DNA of 12,209 bases, from positions 1 to 12,209 of the forward strand of contig DAIDTZ010000015.1 of NCBI GenBank assembly GCA_027456925.1, read 5' to 3'. The notes under the pieces were generated by a model. The model saw nothing but the letters and a program-made list of their open reading frames with translations. It ran no database searches and had not been told where the DNA came from. Source of the stretch: Nitrospirota bacterium. Lineage in GTDB: Bacteria; Nitrospirota; UBA9217. Shown here in pieces: positions 1 through 7,388 of this stretch (the first letter of the stretch is position 1; every line of letters starts with the position of its first letter). The position numbers were made by a program, and so were the translations under genes.

Positions 1-85
1 TTCCGCGCCAGCACGGGCGCCGATCCGGTAACTGAAGGCCGGCGCTGCGACACCGGCCCATCGCATTGCGCCGCAGTCACCTGGC
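1..85 (+). other. Possible upstream coding remnant or linker of the DUF4388 gene
   Basis: The frame of the DUF4388 protein is open back to a TAA at 29-31, and the translation of 32-85 is Ala/Pro-rich (it includes AGAATPAHRIAPQSPG). Before the TAA, bases 2-28 read SAPARAPIR in the same frame, which is also linker-like. Such linkers normally join a receiver domain to a helical segment, as seen in the protein at 7378-8586. Either the tail of another gene ends here or the DUF4388 gene is the C-terminal part of a longer, interrupted gene. A GC-rich inverted repeat (GGCCGG at 37-42, CCGGCC at 53-58) lies here without a T-tract, so it is not called a terminator. No convincing promoter was seen. Confidence 0.35.
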
Positions 86-922
86 GTGACGGAAGCCATG
101 GTGCGCGCCCTGGTCGAGCAGATCCTCGCCGAGTTCGTAAAGACCACCCTGCCCGGCCTGATCCGGAAGGAGCTGGGAAAGCCGCCGCAGCATGCGGACA
201 ACAGCGCCGGCATTCAGGGAAACCTGGCGAGCTTCCGCATTGTCGAAGTGCTGCAAATGCTCGGGCTCCAGCGCCAGACCGGCAGGCTCGTCATCAAGCG
301 TTCGGCGGCAGACACCACCGTTGAAGTGTATTTCAAAGACGGGCTCATCGTGTGTGCGTCGTCGATCAACGCGGCGAACAGGACCTGGATGGAAGGCCTG
401 CTGAAAAAAACGTGCAGGCTCGAAGATGACAGTTTCCGGCATGTCCTGCGCATATCGGAAATGACCTCGCAGCCCATCGACCGCGTGCTGGCCCAGGAAA
501 AGATGATCGATGCGAAAACCTTTTCAGACTGCCTCAGGCGGCATACGGAATCCTCGGTTTACAAGATCATGGCCTGGAAAGACGGCGAGTTCTACTTCGA
601 AAAAGCGCCGCCGCCGGTATTTGCCAACCCGGTACAGCTCAAGGTGGATGACCTCCTGTTGGAGGGTGCGCGGCGCGCCGATGAATGGAGCCTGATTCAG
701 CAAAAGATCCCTCGTTTCGATATCGTATTTGAACCCATGATCGGCAATGCCGAAGAGTTGACCACGCGCGGCATGAGCGAAATCGATCTGAAGGTGTTTT
801 CCTACGTTGACGGCAGACGGACAATTCAGGAAATTATCGATATTCTCTCTCTCGGTGAATTTGACGTGGTAAAAAGCATGTTCATCCTTCTCTCGGTGAA
901 TTTGATCCGGCGGAGGAGATGA
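86..922 (+). CDS. DUF4388 (PATAN) domain protein
   Basis: The protein is 278 residues if started at GTG 86; ATG 98 is an alternative and neither has a good Shine-Dalgarno. Residues 4-32 form a predicted amphipathic helix. Residues 43-175 match the DUF4388/PATAN pattern: GNLASFRIVEVLQMLGLQRQTG, where a small-ligand or protein-binding fold starts, then VYFKDGLIVCASS, then the helical part ending EFYFEKAPPP. Residues 195-278 look like a winged-helix tail (FSYVDGRRTIQEIIDIL, then SVNLIRRRR). PATAN proteins are known from cyanobacterial phototaxis systems, where they act with CheY-like proteins on the type IV pilus motor; that role here is inference. The gene sits 121 bases upstream of the chemosensory operon on the same strand but is separated by a promoter. 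The in-frame TAA at 29-31, preceded and followed by linker-like sequence, leaves open that this is a broken or split larger protein. Confidence 0.85.
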   Translation: MTEAMVRALVEQILAEFVKTTLPGLIRKELGKPPQHADNSAGIQGNLASFRIVEVLQMLGLQRQTGRLVIKRSAADTTVEVYFKDGLIVCASSINAANRTWMEGLLKKTCRLEDDSFRHVLRISEMTSQPIDRVLAQEKMIDAKTFSDCLRRHTESSVYKIMAWKDGEFYFEKAPPPVFANPVQLKVDDLLLEGARRADEWSLIQQKIPRFDIVFEPMIGNAEELTTRGMSEIDLKVFSYVDGRRTIQEIIDILSLGEFDVVKSMFILLSVNLIRRRR

Positions 923-977
923 GTGCTGCGGGAACCAGCGGCGCACCGCCATAACATAAAGAAAATAAAAAGAAAAC

Positions 978-1006
978 TTGACACAACCAAAGAATTGTGT
1001 TACTTT
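978..1006 (+). promoter_or_regulatory. Sigma70-type promoter of the chemosensory operon
   Basis: A perfect -35 box TTGACA (978-983) is followed after 17 bases by TACTTT (1001-1006), with TG at 998-999 giving an extended -10. The surrounding 950-1030 is strikingly AT-rich compared with the coding DNA. It lies 38 bases upstream of the first gene of the operon, and no comparable promoter was seen between the later genes, so it is the likely main promoter for 1044-8586. The -10 matches TATAAT at only three of six positions, which the extended TG may offset. Confidence 0.6.
979..1002. promoter_or_regulatory. Inverted repeat filling the promoter spacer (candidate operator)
   Basis: TGACACAA (979-986) and TTGTGTTA (995-1002) are inverted copies with one mismatch and an 8-base spacer; the inner six bases are perfect. 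The arms overlap the end of the -35 box and the start of the -10 box, a position where a bound dimeric regulator would block RNA polymerase. No regulator is identified in the window. Confidence 0.35.
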
Positions 1007-1043
1007 TTATTATCCTGTTACCATAAGAAAAAAGGAGACCAGA

Positions 1044-1403
1044 ATGGCCAAAATACTCATAGCCGACGACAGTTTGGCGGAGCTTCAGATTTTTCAGCAA
1101 GCGCTATCGCCGACGGGCCATACCATCGTCACCGTTACCGACGGGGAAGCCGCCGAAGCAAAGGTGAAGTCAGAGAAGATCGATCTCATCATCCTGGATG
1201 TCATCATGCCCAAAAAAAATGGGTTTCAGGTCTGCCGGGACATAAAAACCAACGATCAATATAAAAATATTCCCGTTATCATGGTAACATCGAAAGACCA
1301 GGAGAGCGACAAGTTTTGGGGTATGAAACAGGGAGCGGATGAGTATTTGACCAAGCCGTTCAAGCCCGAGGATCTGCTGAAGGCGGTTAAAAAATACATC
1401 TAA
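1044..1403 (+). CDS. Single-domain response regulator, PilH/CheY-like
   Basis: This 119-residue protein is one receiver domain and nothing else. All catalytic positions are present: acidic pair D8/D9, phosphoacceptor D52 in LDVIMP, T82 in MVTS, and K104 in LTKPF. The stretch VTSKDQESDKFWGMKQGA closely resembles the signature of the pseudomonad type IV pilus regulator PilH, more than flagellar CheY, which points to a Pil-Chp-type pathway. The start ATG has AGGAGA at 1033-1038, five bases upstream; a longer TTG start at 978 would lie on the -35 box and is rejected. It probably receives phosphate from the CheA hybrid downstream and may act as output to a motor or as a phosphate sink. It is the first gene of the operon, with a CheW gene 18 bases downstream. 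Confidence 0.93.
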   Translation: MAKILIADDSLAELQIFQQALSPTGHTIVTVTDGEAAEAKVKSEKIDLIILDVIMPKKNGFQVCRDIKTNDQYKNIPVIMVTSKDQESDKFWGMKQGADEYLTKPFKPEDLLKAVKKYI

Positions 1404-1421
1404 TGCCTGGAGGGGGCCCGT

Positions 1422-1916
1422 TTGGCTGAATTTGACAACGACGTCACCGCCGATGTGATAGATGTGCTGCCGGGAGAAGAAACGCGGGTTTGCCTCTTCA
1501 GCATAGGAGACGATACCTATGCCATCCCGGTTGACCTGCTGCTCGAGATCATCATCCCTCAGAAAATTTTTCCCGTTCCGACCACCCCACCCCATGTTCT
1601 CGGCGTCATAAACCTGCGTGGCAATATTGTTCCCATCGTTGATATCCGACCCGCGCTCGCTTTACCTCAGAAGTCCGCGCTTGGACAGATCGCCATCATC
1701 AAGCATGGCTCTGTGACGCTCGGGATTTCCGTCGACAATGTCTCGGCCGTGCTCGCCGTGCCGGACAGCAGCATCCAGACGGTTCCCACCGATGCGGTGG
1801 GGCATTCCGGCGCAAAGAATCGAGGAGGTTTCATAAAGGGCATTATCCAGAGAGAATCCGGCGTGGCCGCCCTTCTGAACATCGAACGGATACTGGACGA
1901 GATCAAGCTCATGTGA
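1422..1916 (+). CDS. cheW: CheW-like coupling protein (first of three)
   Basis: The protein is 164 residues and carries a single CheW domain from about residue 21 to 162. The most diagnostic part is VLGVINLRGNIVPIVDIR (59-76), the conserved loop through which CheW binds receptor and kinase; the beginning LFSIGDDTYAIPVDLLLEII is also typical. It bridges chemoreceptors and CheA at the inner face of the membrane. The start is a TTG with GGAGG at 1409-1413, eight bases upstream; there is no in-frame ATG near the N-terminus, so the TTG is well supported. It has the most canonical coupling loop of the three CheW proteins here and is placed directly before the receptor gene, so it is the best candidate for the main coupler (inference). 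Confidence 0.93.
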   Translation: MAEFDNDVTADVIDVLPGEETRVCLFSIGDDTYAIPVDLLLEIIIPQKIFPVPTTPPHVLGVINLRGNIVPIVDIRPALALPQKSALGQIAIIKHGSVTLGISVDNVSAVLAVPDSSIQTVPTDAVGHSGAKNRGGFIKGIIQRESGVAALLNIERILDEIKLM

Positions 1917-2019
1917 GGGCGGTCACTATGCTTACGGGCCGCGGTATATGCCGCTGATCGATGAGCAAATTGCTGCAACGGGGTAAACTCGACATTCTTT
2001 TTTTAGAAGGAGCAGAAAA

Positions 2020-3888
2020 ATGAAAATATGGAACCCATTCTTCCGAATGAGCATCAGAACGAAAATCGTGCTCATGATTATCAGCATGTCGGCCGTTTTC
2101 GGCACCGGAATCTTAAGCTTCATCTATTTCCAGATACAGAACACGCTTCGAGACGAGGCGATCAACAAGGCGCTCATCGTGGCCGACGGTCTTTCCGTCA
2201 AGGCTGTGGAGCCGGTCCAGGCTGAAGACCTCAACGCGCTCCAGCTTATCCAGGGCGAGGCCATCAGCCAGCCTGAAGTGGCGTACTGCTTCATTCTAGA
2301 CGGCAAGGGCAAGCTGCTGTCATCCTCGTTCGAAGGGAACGCGCTTCCCGCGGCACTCCAGCACATCAACGTTCTGCAGCCGGGCCAGCCCTTCGGGACG
2401 CAGCCCGCTATCGTGAATATGCGAGACAACAATCTCGAGGTCATCGATATCGCGTCGCCCATCTCCGGTGGGACGCTGGGCACGGTGCATGTGGGACTCA
2501 ACATGACGCTTATCAAGTCCAACATCAGAAACCTTCTCCTGTACATCATGGGTGTCGGCGCCGTTGCACTCATTATTCTTTCCTCGGTTACCATGGTGAT
2601 GACAGCCGTTACGATCAATCCGGTAAAAGACCTGATGAAAGTGGCTGAAGCTCTGGGCCGAGGCGATCTTACCAGAAAAGCAAACGTCAAGACCGGCGAC
2701 GAATTGGGCCTGTTGGGCGACACCCTGAACCGGACGATCGACCGGCTCCAGGGCCTTATCCAGACCGAGTCCGACCGGGACAAGATGCAGCACCAGGTCA
2801 TGGACTTGCTTTCGGTTGTGAGTACGGCGGCGGAAGGGGACCTGACGATCAAGGCTGAAGTGACCGCCGACGCCCTGGGGTCCGTGGCCGACGCGTTCAA
2901 CCTTATGATCGCCGGTCTTACCACCCTCGTCACGCATGCGAGCAACGTGGCCACCGAGATCCAGCGGTCCACGGGCGATATTCTCCATTCCGCTGAACGC
3001 ATGCGCATGGGCGCTGAACAGCAGGCATCCCAGATCCGGAACGCATCGGAAGCCGTGAACGCAATGTCGCACACGACCCAGCGGATGGCCGAGAACGCAG
3101 AAGCTGCCACGCAGACCTCGGTCAAGGCAACGCAGGCGGCCGTTAAAGGCGGAGCTGCCGTGGCGGAAACGATCAAGGGCATGCAGCGCATCCGGGCAAC
3201 GGTGCAGTCCACCGGTAAGAAGATCAAAGGCCTCGGCGAACGGTCCCTCGAAATCGGCGCCATCATCGAAGTGATCAGCGAAATCGCGACGCAGACGAAC
3301 TTGCTGGCCTTGAACGCCGCAATCGAAGCCGCCCGCGCCGGCGAACAGGGCAAGGGTTTCGCCGTCGTCGCCGATGAAGTGCGGAAACTCGCCGAACGCG
3401 CCGCCCGTGCCACCAAGGACATCACCGGCCTGATCAAAGGCATCCAGGTGGAAACGAGCGAAGCCGTGACGGTCATGGAAGAAGGAACCCGCGAAGTGGA
3501 GGAAGGCACCAAGCTTGCCGACCAGGCCGGCGCAACCCTTCGTGAAATCGAACAGATCGTGCAACAGACCGCCACCCTCATGACGGACATTACCCGGGCG
3601 GCGGCCGACCAGGTGCAGTCGACCAAGAGCGTCGTGCATACCATGGACAACATTTCCGAACTGACGCAGGAAACGACCCACGGCGTCAAAGACACGGTGT
3701 CCACCATCAATAATCTTGCTGACCTGACGAAGCGCCTGAACGACGCCATCAACAGATTCAAGATCGGCAGGGAGCATCTTGCCGCAGCCCCGGGCGGGAC
3801 TCCGCTCCCCGCGCTGAACGGGTATCCGCAGGTAGCGGAGAACGTGACGACGAGCGATGAGGAGATCAAGCTCGGGTTTATCGAATAA
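2020..3888 (+). CDS. Methyl-accepting chemotaxis protein with Cache-like sensor and two HAMP units
   Basis: This is a 622-residue membrane chemoreceptor. Transmembrane segments are at about residues 15-37 and 172-198. Between them lie about 130 periplasmic residues with a Cache-like pattern ([18 protein letters not shown], then [20 protein letters not shown]). A HAMP domain follows (about 199-250), then a second HAMP-like unit (about 258-305, [13 protein letters not shown]), the arrangement known from PilJ. The signalling domain has the highly conserved hairpin tip [20 protein letters not shown] (421-440) followed by [20 protein letters not shown]. The C-terminal tail (583-622) is flexible and ends in LGFIE, without the NWETF-type pentapeptide used to dock CheR. 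The ATG has AAGGAG at 2007-2012. The 103 bases before it hold only a weak GCGG/CCGC hairpin. The ligand cannot be read from sequence. Confidence 0.95.
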   Translation: MKIWNPFFRMSIRTKIVLMIISMSAVFGTGILSFIYFQIQNTLRDEAINKALIVADGLSVKAVEPVQAEDLNALQLIQGEAISQPEVAYCFILDGKGKLLSSSFEGNALPAALQHINVLQPGQPFGTQPAIVNMRDNNLEVIDIASPISGGTLGTVHVGLNMTLIKSNIRNLLLYIMGVGAVALIILSSVTMVMTAVTINPVKDLMKVAEALGRGDLTRKANVKTGDELGLLGDTLNRTIDRLQGLIQTESDRDKMQHQVMDLLSVVSTAAEGDLTIKAEVTADALGSVADAFNLMIAGLTTLVTHASNVATEIQRSTGDILHSAERMRMGAEQQASQIRNASEAVNAMSHTTQRMAENAEAATQTSVKATQAAVKGGAAVAETIKGMQRIRATVQSTGKKIKGLGERSLEIGAIIEVISEIATQTNLLALNAAIEAARAGEQGKGFAVVADEVRKLAERAARATKDITGLIKGIQVETSEAVTVMEEGTREVEEGTKLADQAGATLREIEQIVQQTATLMTDITRAAADQVQSTKSVVHTMDNISELTQETTHGVKDTVSTINNLADLTKRLNDAINRFKIGREHLAAAPGGTPLPALNGYPQVAENVTTSDEEIKLGFIE

Positions 3889-3893
3889 ATACT

Positions 3894-6512
3894 ATGGCGG
3901 GTCCTTTAGACAAATCGGGCATCATCGAGTTTTTTCTCGTCGAGGCAGGTGAGCATCTCCAAAATCTGAACAAGGGACTTTTGTCTCTTGAAAAGGACCC
4001 GGGCGACACCGCCATGATCGACGAGCTTTTCCGCGCTGCGCACACGCTCAAAGGTTCGGCGGCCATGATGGGGTTTCAGGGCGTCAGCGGCGTGGCGCAC
4101 AAGGCCGAGGACATGCTCGGCCAATTCCGCTCCGGCACCATTCCCATCTGCAAAGAAACACTCAACTTTCTTTTCGACAGCGTCGACGCCGTTAAGGTCA
4201 TGGTGGACGGCGTGGCCGGCAACCAGCCCGAAGATGCCCTCGTTGTGGACAGCATCAGCCAGGCTTACCAGGATGTCGTCCTGAGTTTGCAGCGGACCGC
4301 AGCCCCTACCCAGTCGCAGGAGGATGAGTTGTTCGGCGCCCAAGAGGAGTCGAAAGCGGGCACTGCCGGCCACGAAGACGATCTTGATATAGCCTGGGGA
4401 AAAGTCTTCGATGTTGACCGCGCAGAGAAGGGCTCCGTCGAGCCGCAGAACCCGGTGGCCGAGGAACCCTTGCCCGCAAGTCCGGCAGGAGTACAGCAGC
4501 CAATGCCTCCGGACGCTGACCAGCCGTCCGTTCCCTTTTCCGCGCCGTCTCCTGCGGCCCCTGTGACGCTCCAGCAGGAGCTCGAGGAGGCCAAGAAGGC
4601 CGGCATCCTGGAAAAGCGCGGAACCGGCCGGCGCGCCACGGACGCCGTCTATCTGGAAAAACAGTTTATCCGCGTCAATATCGACCGGCTGGATAATCTG
4701 ATGAACCTGGTGGGCGAGATGGTCGTCAACCGCAACCGGCTGGCGCGCCAGGTCGACCTGATCAAGTCCCTGCGCGAGGAACTTGATTTCAGCCAGAACC
4801 GCCTGATCCACGAGATCAAAAAGTTCGAGGAAAAATACGAATACACGCTGACCGTGGAGTCCGCCGGCCTGAGCCAGGAAGCAGCCGCGCCGTCCACGGA
4901 TTTCCTCGAGCTTGAGTTCGACCGCTATGACGACTTCAACCTGCTCTCGCGCAAGCTTTCTGAAATCACGAACGATACGAACGAGATCATGAACGAGCTT
5001 GCCGGGTTCTTTGACTCCTTCGAGCTCGACACGGCGCGCATCTCCACGATCACCACAAACCTTCAGGACGAGATCACCATGGCCCGCATGGTGGAAGTGG
5101 ACAAGCTCTACCAGATGTTCCAGCGGCCGGTCCGTGACCTTGCCCAGGAGGAGAACAAACAGGTCAACATGGTGGTCTCGGGCGGCGAGACCAAAATCGA
5201 TAAAACGATCTTCGAGATCATCTCCGATCCGCTCATGCACATGATCCGGAATGCCATTTCCCACGGCATCGAGAAGATGGACGAGCGCAAGGCGCTGGGG
5301 AAAGAACCGGCGGGAACGCTCATTCTGAATGCGCGGCATGAAGGGAACAGCATCATCCTTCAGATCGAGGACGACGGCCGCGGGATGGACCCTGTACTGC
5401 TCCGAAAGACGGCCGTAGACAAGGGGTTCATGAACGATTCGGAAGCGCAGTCCCTCTCGGACCTCGACGCGATCAACCTGATCTTCCGCCCCGGTTTTTC
5501 CACCACCGCAACGGTCAGCAAGGTCTCGGGCCGGGGCGTCGGCATGGATGTGGTCTCCACGCACCTCGCGCGCATCAACGGCCGGATCGAAATCAAAACG
5601 GCAAAAGGCGTGGGGACAAAGTTCGTCATCAGGCTTCCGCTTACGCTTGCGATTGCCCAGGCGCTGATTGTAAAACTCAGAGACCAGGAAATTGCCGTGC
5701 CCATGAACCTGGTGGAAGAGACGACGCGGTTTTCCTTCAAGGATATCCAGCGGGCCGCAGGAGAGGAAATGGTGAGCCTCCGCGATTCGCTGCTTCCTCT
5801 CGTCAAGCTGAACGAACTGTTCGGGGAGGGCAAGTTTCCCAAAAAAGACGATACGTACCGCCACCCGACGCTGGTCCTCGGCATGGCGGAGAAGAAGCTT
5901 GCCCTGATGGTGGAAGAGATCACCGGCCGCGAAGAAATCGTGGTAAAATCGCTGGGTGACTACCTGAAAGGCATCAAGCTTTTTTCCGGGGCAACGATCT
6001 CAGGCGAGGGCAACGTGCGGCTCATCCTCAACATTGCATCGTTGTTCGGCGATGAAGCGGCGGGCACGACCAAGGCCCGTGTGGTCACGACCAAAGAGGC
6101 CCCGGCTCCGGAAGTCGCGAAGCGGAAGCCGAGGGTGCTGGTCGTCGACGACTCCATCAGCATCCGCAAGTATGTTCAGCGTTTCCTCGACCGCACGGGG
6201 TATGATGTGGAAGTGGCGCCGGACGGTATGGAGGCGCTCACTATCATGGGCCGGATAAAATTCGATGCGGTGATCACCGACCTTGAAATGCCCGTGATGC
6301 ACGGGTATGATCTCATGGCGGAAATGCGGAAGAGTCCGGAACTCATGAATATCCCTGTCATTGTCCTCACCTCGCGAGCAGGAGACAAACATCGGCAGAA
6401 AGCCATCGACATGGGCGCCCAGGACTATCTGGTGAAGCCCTTCGAAGAACAGGAAATGCTCGGAGCTCTCAAAAAACTGCTGAGCCGCGCTGCTTTGGCA
6501 GGTCGGGCATAA
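3894..6512 (+). CDS. cheA: CheA-type histidine kinase with C-terminal receiver (hybrid)
   Basis: This 872-residue cytoplasmic kinase phosphorylates itself on the HPt domain and passes phosphate to receiver proteins. The HPt domain is at 8-110 with His50 in AAHTLKGSAAMMGF. A Pro/Ala-rich acidic linker (135-250) replaces a recognisable P2 domain. The dimerisation domain (256-400) is enlarged, with long helices and an insert at 285-385, as in PilJ-linked ChpA and similar kinases. The ATPase domain has the N box near N453 (IRNAISHGIE), DDGRGMDP (493-500), the FRPGFST region (531-537) and SGRGVGMDVV (545-554). A CheW-like domain follows (583-720), then a receiver (746-865) with D752/D753, D796, T826 and K848, all intact. 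The start is five bases after the receptor stop and has no close Shine-Dalgarno, so translation is probably coupled to the receptor gene. There is one HPt domain, unlike the many in pseudomonad ChpA. Confidence 0.95.
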   Translation: MAGPLDKSGIIEFFLVEAGEHLQNLNKGLLSLEKDPGDTAMIDELFRAAHTLKGSAAMMGFQGVSGVAHKAEDMLGQFRSGTIPICKETLNFLFDSVDAVKVMVDGVAGNQPEDALVVDSISQAYQDVVLSLQRTAAPTQSQEDELFGAQEESKAGTAGHEDDLDIAWGKVFDVDRAEKGSVEPQNPVAEEPLPASPAGVQQPMPPDADQPSVPFSAPSPAAPVTLQQELEEAKKAGILEKRGTGRRATDAVYLEKQFIRVNIDRLDNLMNLVGEMVVNRNRLARQVDLIKSLREELDFSQNRLIHEIKKFEEKYEYTLTVESAGLSQEAAAPSTDFLELEFDRYDDFNLLSRKLSEITNDTNEIMNELAGFFDSFELDTARISTITTNLQDEITMARMVEVDKLYQMFQRPVRDLAQEENKQVNMVVSGGETKIDKTIFEIISDPLMHMIRNAISHGIEKMDERKALGKEPAGTLILNARHEGNSIILQIEDDGRGMDPVLLRKTAVDKGFMNDSEAQSLSDLDAINLIFRPGFSTTATVSKVSGRGVGMDVVSTHLARINGRIEIKTAKGVGTKFVIRLPLTLAIAQALIVKLRDQEIAVPMNLVEETTRFSFKDIQRAAGEEMVSLRDSLLPLVKLNELFGEGKFPKKDDTYRHPTLVLGMAEKKLALMVEEITGREEIVVKSLGDYLKGIKLFSGATISGEGNVRLILNIASLFGDEAAGTTKARVVTTKEAPAPEVAKRKPRVLVVDDSISIRKYVQRFLDRTGYDVEVAPDGMEALTIMGRIKFDAVITDLEMPVMHGYDLMAEMRKSPELMNIPVIVLTSRAGDKHRQKAIDMGAQDYLVKPFEEQEMLGALKKLLSRAALAGRA

Positions 6513-6525
6513 CCCCCTAAAACAC

Positions 6526-6936
6526 ATGGATGACCGGACGCGTTTTCTGATATTATCACTGGGCGGCGAGAGCTACGCGCTCCCTATTACGAGACTGCTC
6601 GAGATCATGGTGCCGCGCGATATCCAGAAAGACGCGAATTTGACCGCGATGTTCGAAGGGAAAATCGAGTTCCGGGGCAAACTGATTCCCGTGCTGAATA
6701 TTAAAAAGATTTTTCAGCTCCCGGGAGCCCTCGGGGCGACCCTCCTGGTGGTCAAGAGCGTCAAAGGCACGGTTGGGCTCTTGGTCGACGCGGTGACGGA
6801 AATTATGGACACCGAGCAGAAACCGCTTCCGCTGCCGAAAGGCGTCATCAACCCCACCTTGCAGTATTACAGCGGGGCACTGAGGTACAAAGAGAACATC
6901 GCGCTTCTCCTGAACGAAGACGGATTGCTGCCATGA
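6526..6936 (+). CDS. cheW: CheW-like coupling protein (second of three)
   Basis: The protein is 136 residues and consists of a single CheW domain. FLILSLGGESYALPITRLLEIM (starting at residue 7) is the typical first strand pair, and FRGKLIPVLNIKKIF (49-63) corresponds to the coupling loop. The loop is preceded by MFEGKIE in place of the usual ILGVINL, so it is diverged from the first CheW. The C-terminus (ALRYKENIALLLNEDGLL) fits the last strand and helix. It begins 13 bases after the kinase stop with no visible Shine-Dalgarno, and its TGA overlaps the ATG of the next gene, so it is likely translated by coupling. It may bind a different receptor or the same array (inference). Confidence 0.9.
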   Translation: MDDRTRFLILSLGGESYALPITRLLEIMVPRDIQKDANLTAMFEGKIEFRGKLIPVLNIKKIFQLPGALGATLLVVKSVKGTVGLLVDAVTEIMDTEQKPLPLPKGVINPTLQYYSGALRYKENIALLLNEDGLLP

Positions 6937-7388
6937 CGAGCAGCTATTTGATCTTTATCCTGTCGGGAAGATTATTCGGCGTACGGCTCAGCGGTGCGAT
7001 TGAGATTCTGCCCTGGCGCAAATCACGGCCGGTGCCGCTTTCCTATTCCTACGTCGAGGGGTTGATCGATTACCGCGGGACCCTGTATCCGGTCTTCAAT
7101 ATTGCACAGCGGCTCGGCCTGAGCAAGGCGGCGCCGATCGGGTTCACGGCTCTGGAGAAGGACCAGCCCGGTGCCGGCCAGAGCATCATCCTGCTTGAAG
7201 AAAAAAGCATCCCCTTCGGCATTATCGTGGACAGCGTGGTCAAGATGGCGAAGCTGGAGGACCCGTCCGCTGCACCTGCGCCGGAGAAGACGCCGGGGAT
7301 AGAGCCGCAGTACGTAAAAGGGCTGGTAGTCGAAGACGATCAGGAAGTCATGATCCTCGATTTTGAAAGGTTGTTACATGCCGGTTAA
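6933..7388 (+). CDS. cheW: CheW-like coupling protein (third of three, divergent)
   Basis: The protein is 151 residues. LIFILSGRLFGVRLSGAIEILP (from residue 6) and YVEGLIDYRGTLYPVFNIAQ (40-59) identify a CheW domain with a diverged coupling loop. Residues 108-128 form a Pro/Ala/Glu-rich insert within the domain, before the last conserved part VKGLVVEDDQEVMILDFERLL (128-148). Its ATG overlaps the previous stop in an ATGA arrangement, and its own end overlaps the next gene by 11 bases, showing tight translational coupling. It is the least typical of the three CheW proteins and could have a specialised partner, for example the degenerate receiver protein encoded next (inference). Confidence 0.87.
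   Translation: MTSSYLIFILSGRLFGVRLSGAIEILPWRKSRPVPLSYSYVEGLIDYRGTLYPVFNIAQRLGLSKAAPIGFTALEKDQPGAGQSIILLEEKSIPFGIIVDSVVKMAKLEDPSAAPAPEKTPGIEPQYVKGLVVEDDQEVMILDFERLLHAG

Noticed and set aside
37..58. GGCCGG/CCGGCC hairpin as a terminator of an upstream gene
   Set aside because: No T-tract follows, and the region may be coding.
978..1043. N-terminal extension of the PilH-like receiver from TTG 978
   Set aside because: It starts on the -35 box, encodes non-conserved residues, and the ATG at 1044 has an excellent ribosome binding site.
1941..1954. GCGG...CCGC hairpin before the receptor gene as a terminator or attenuator
   Set aside because: The stem is only four to five pairs and is not followed by a T-run at the right distance.
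2124..3869. Very long open frames on the minus strand opposite the receptor gene
   Set aside because: They mirror a clearly recognised chemoreceptor and arise from GC-rich codons; their translations are rich in Ser/Arg/Ala and match no family I recognise.
3906..5864. 652-codon open frame on the minus strand opposite the kinase gene
   Set aside because: The + strand frame carries all CheA motifs; the reverse translation is His/Arg/Asp-rich low-complexity sequence without domains.
7363..7377. Five-codon longer start (TTG) for the last response regulator
   Set aside because: The receiver begins normally at MPVKILLAD, and the GAAAGG ribosome binding site is correctly spaced for ATG 7378.
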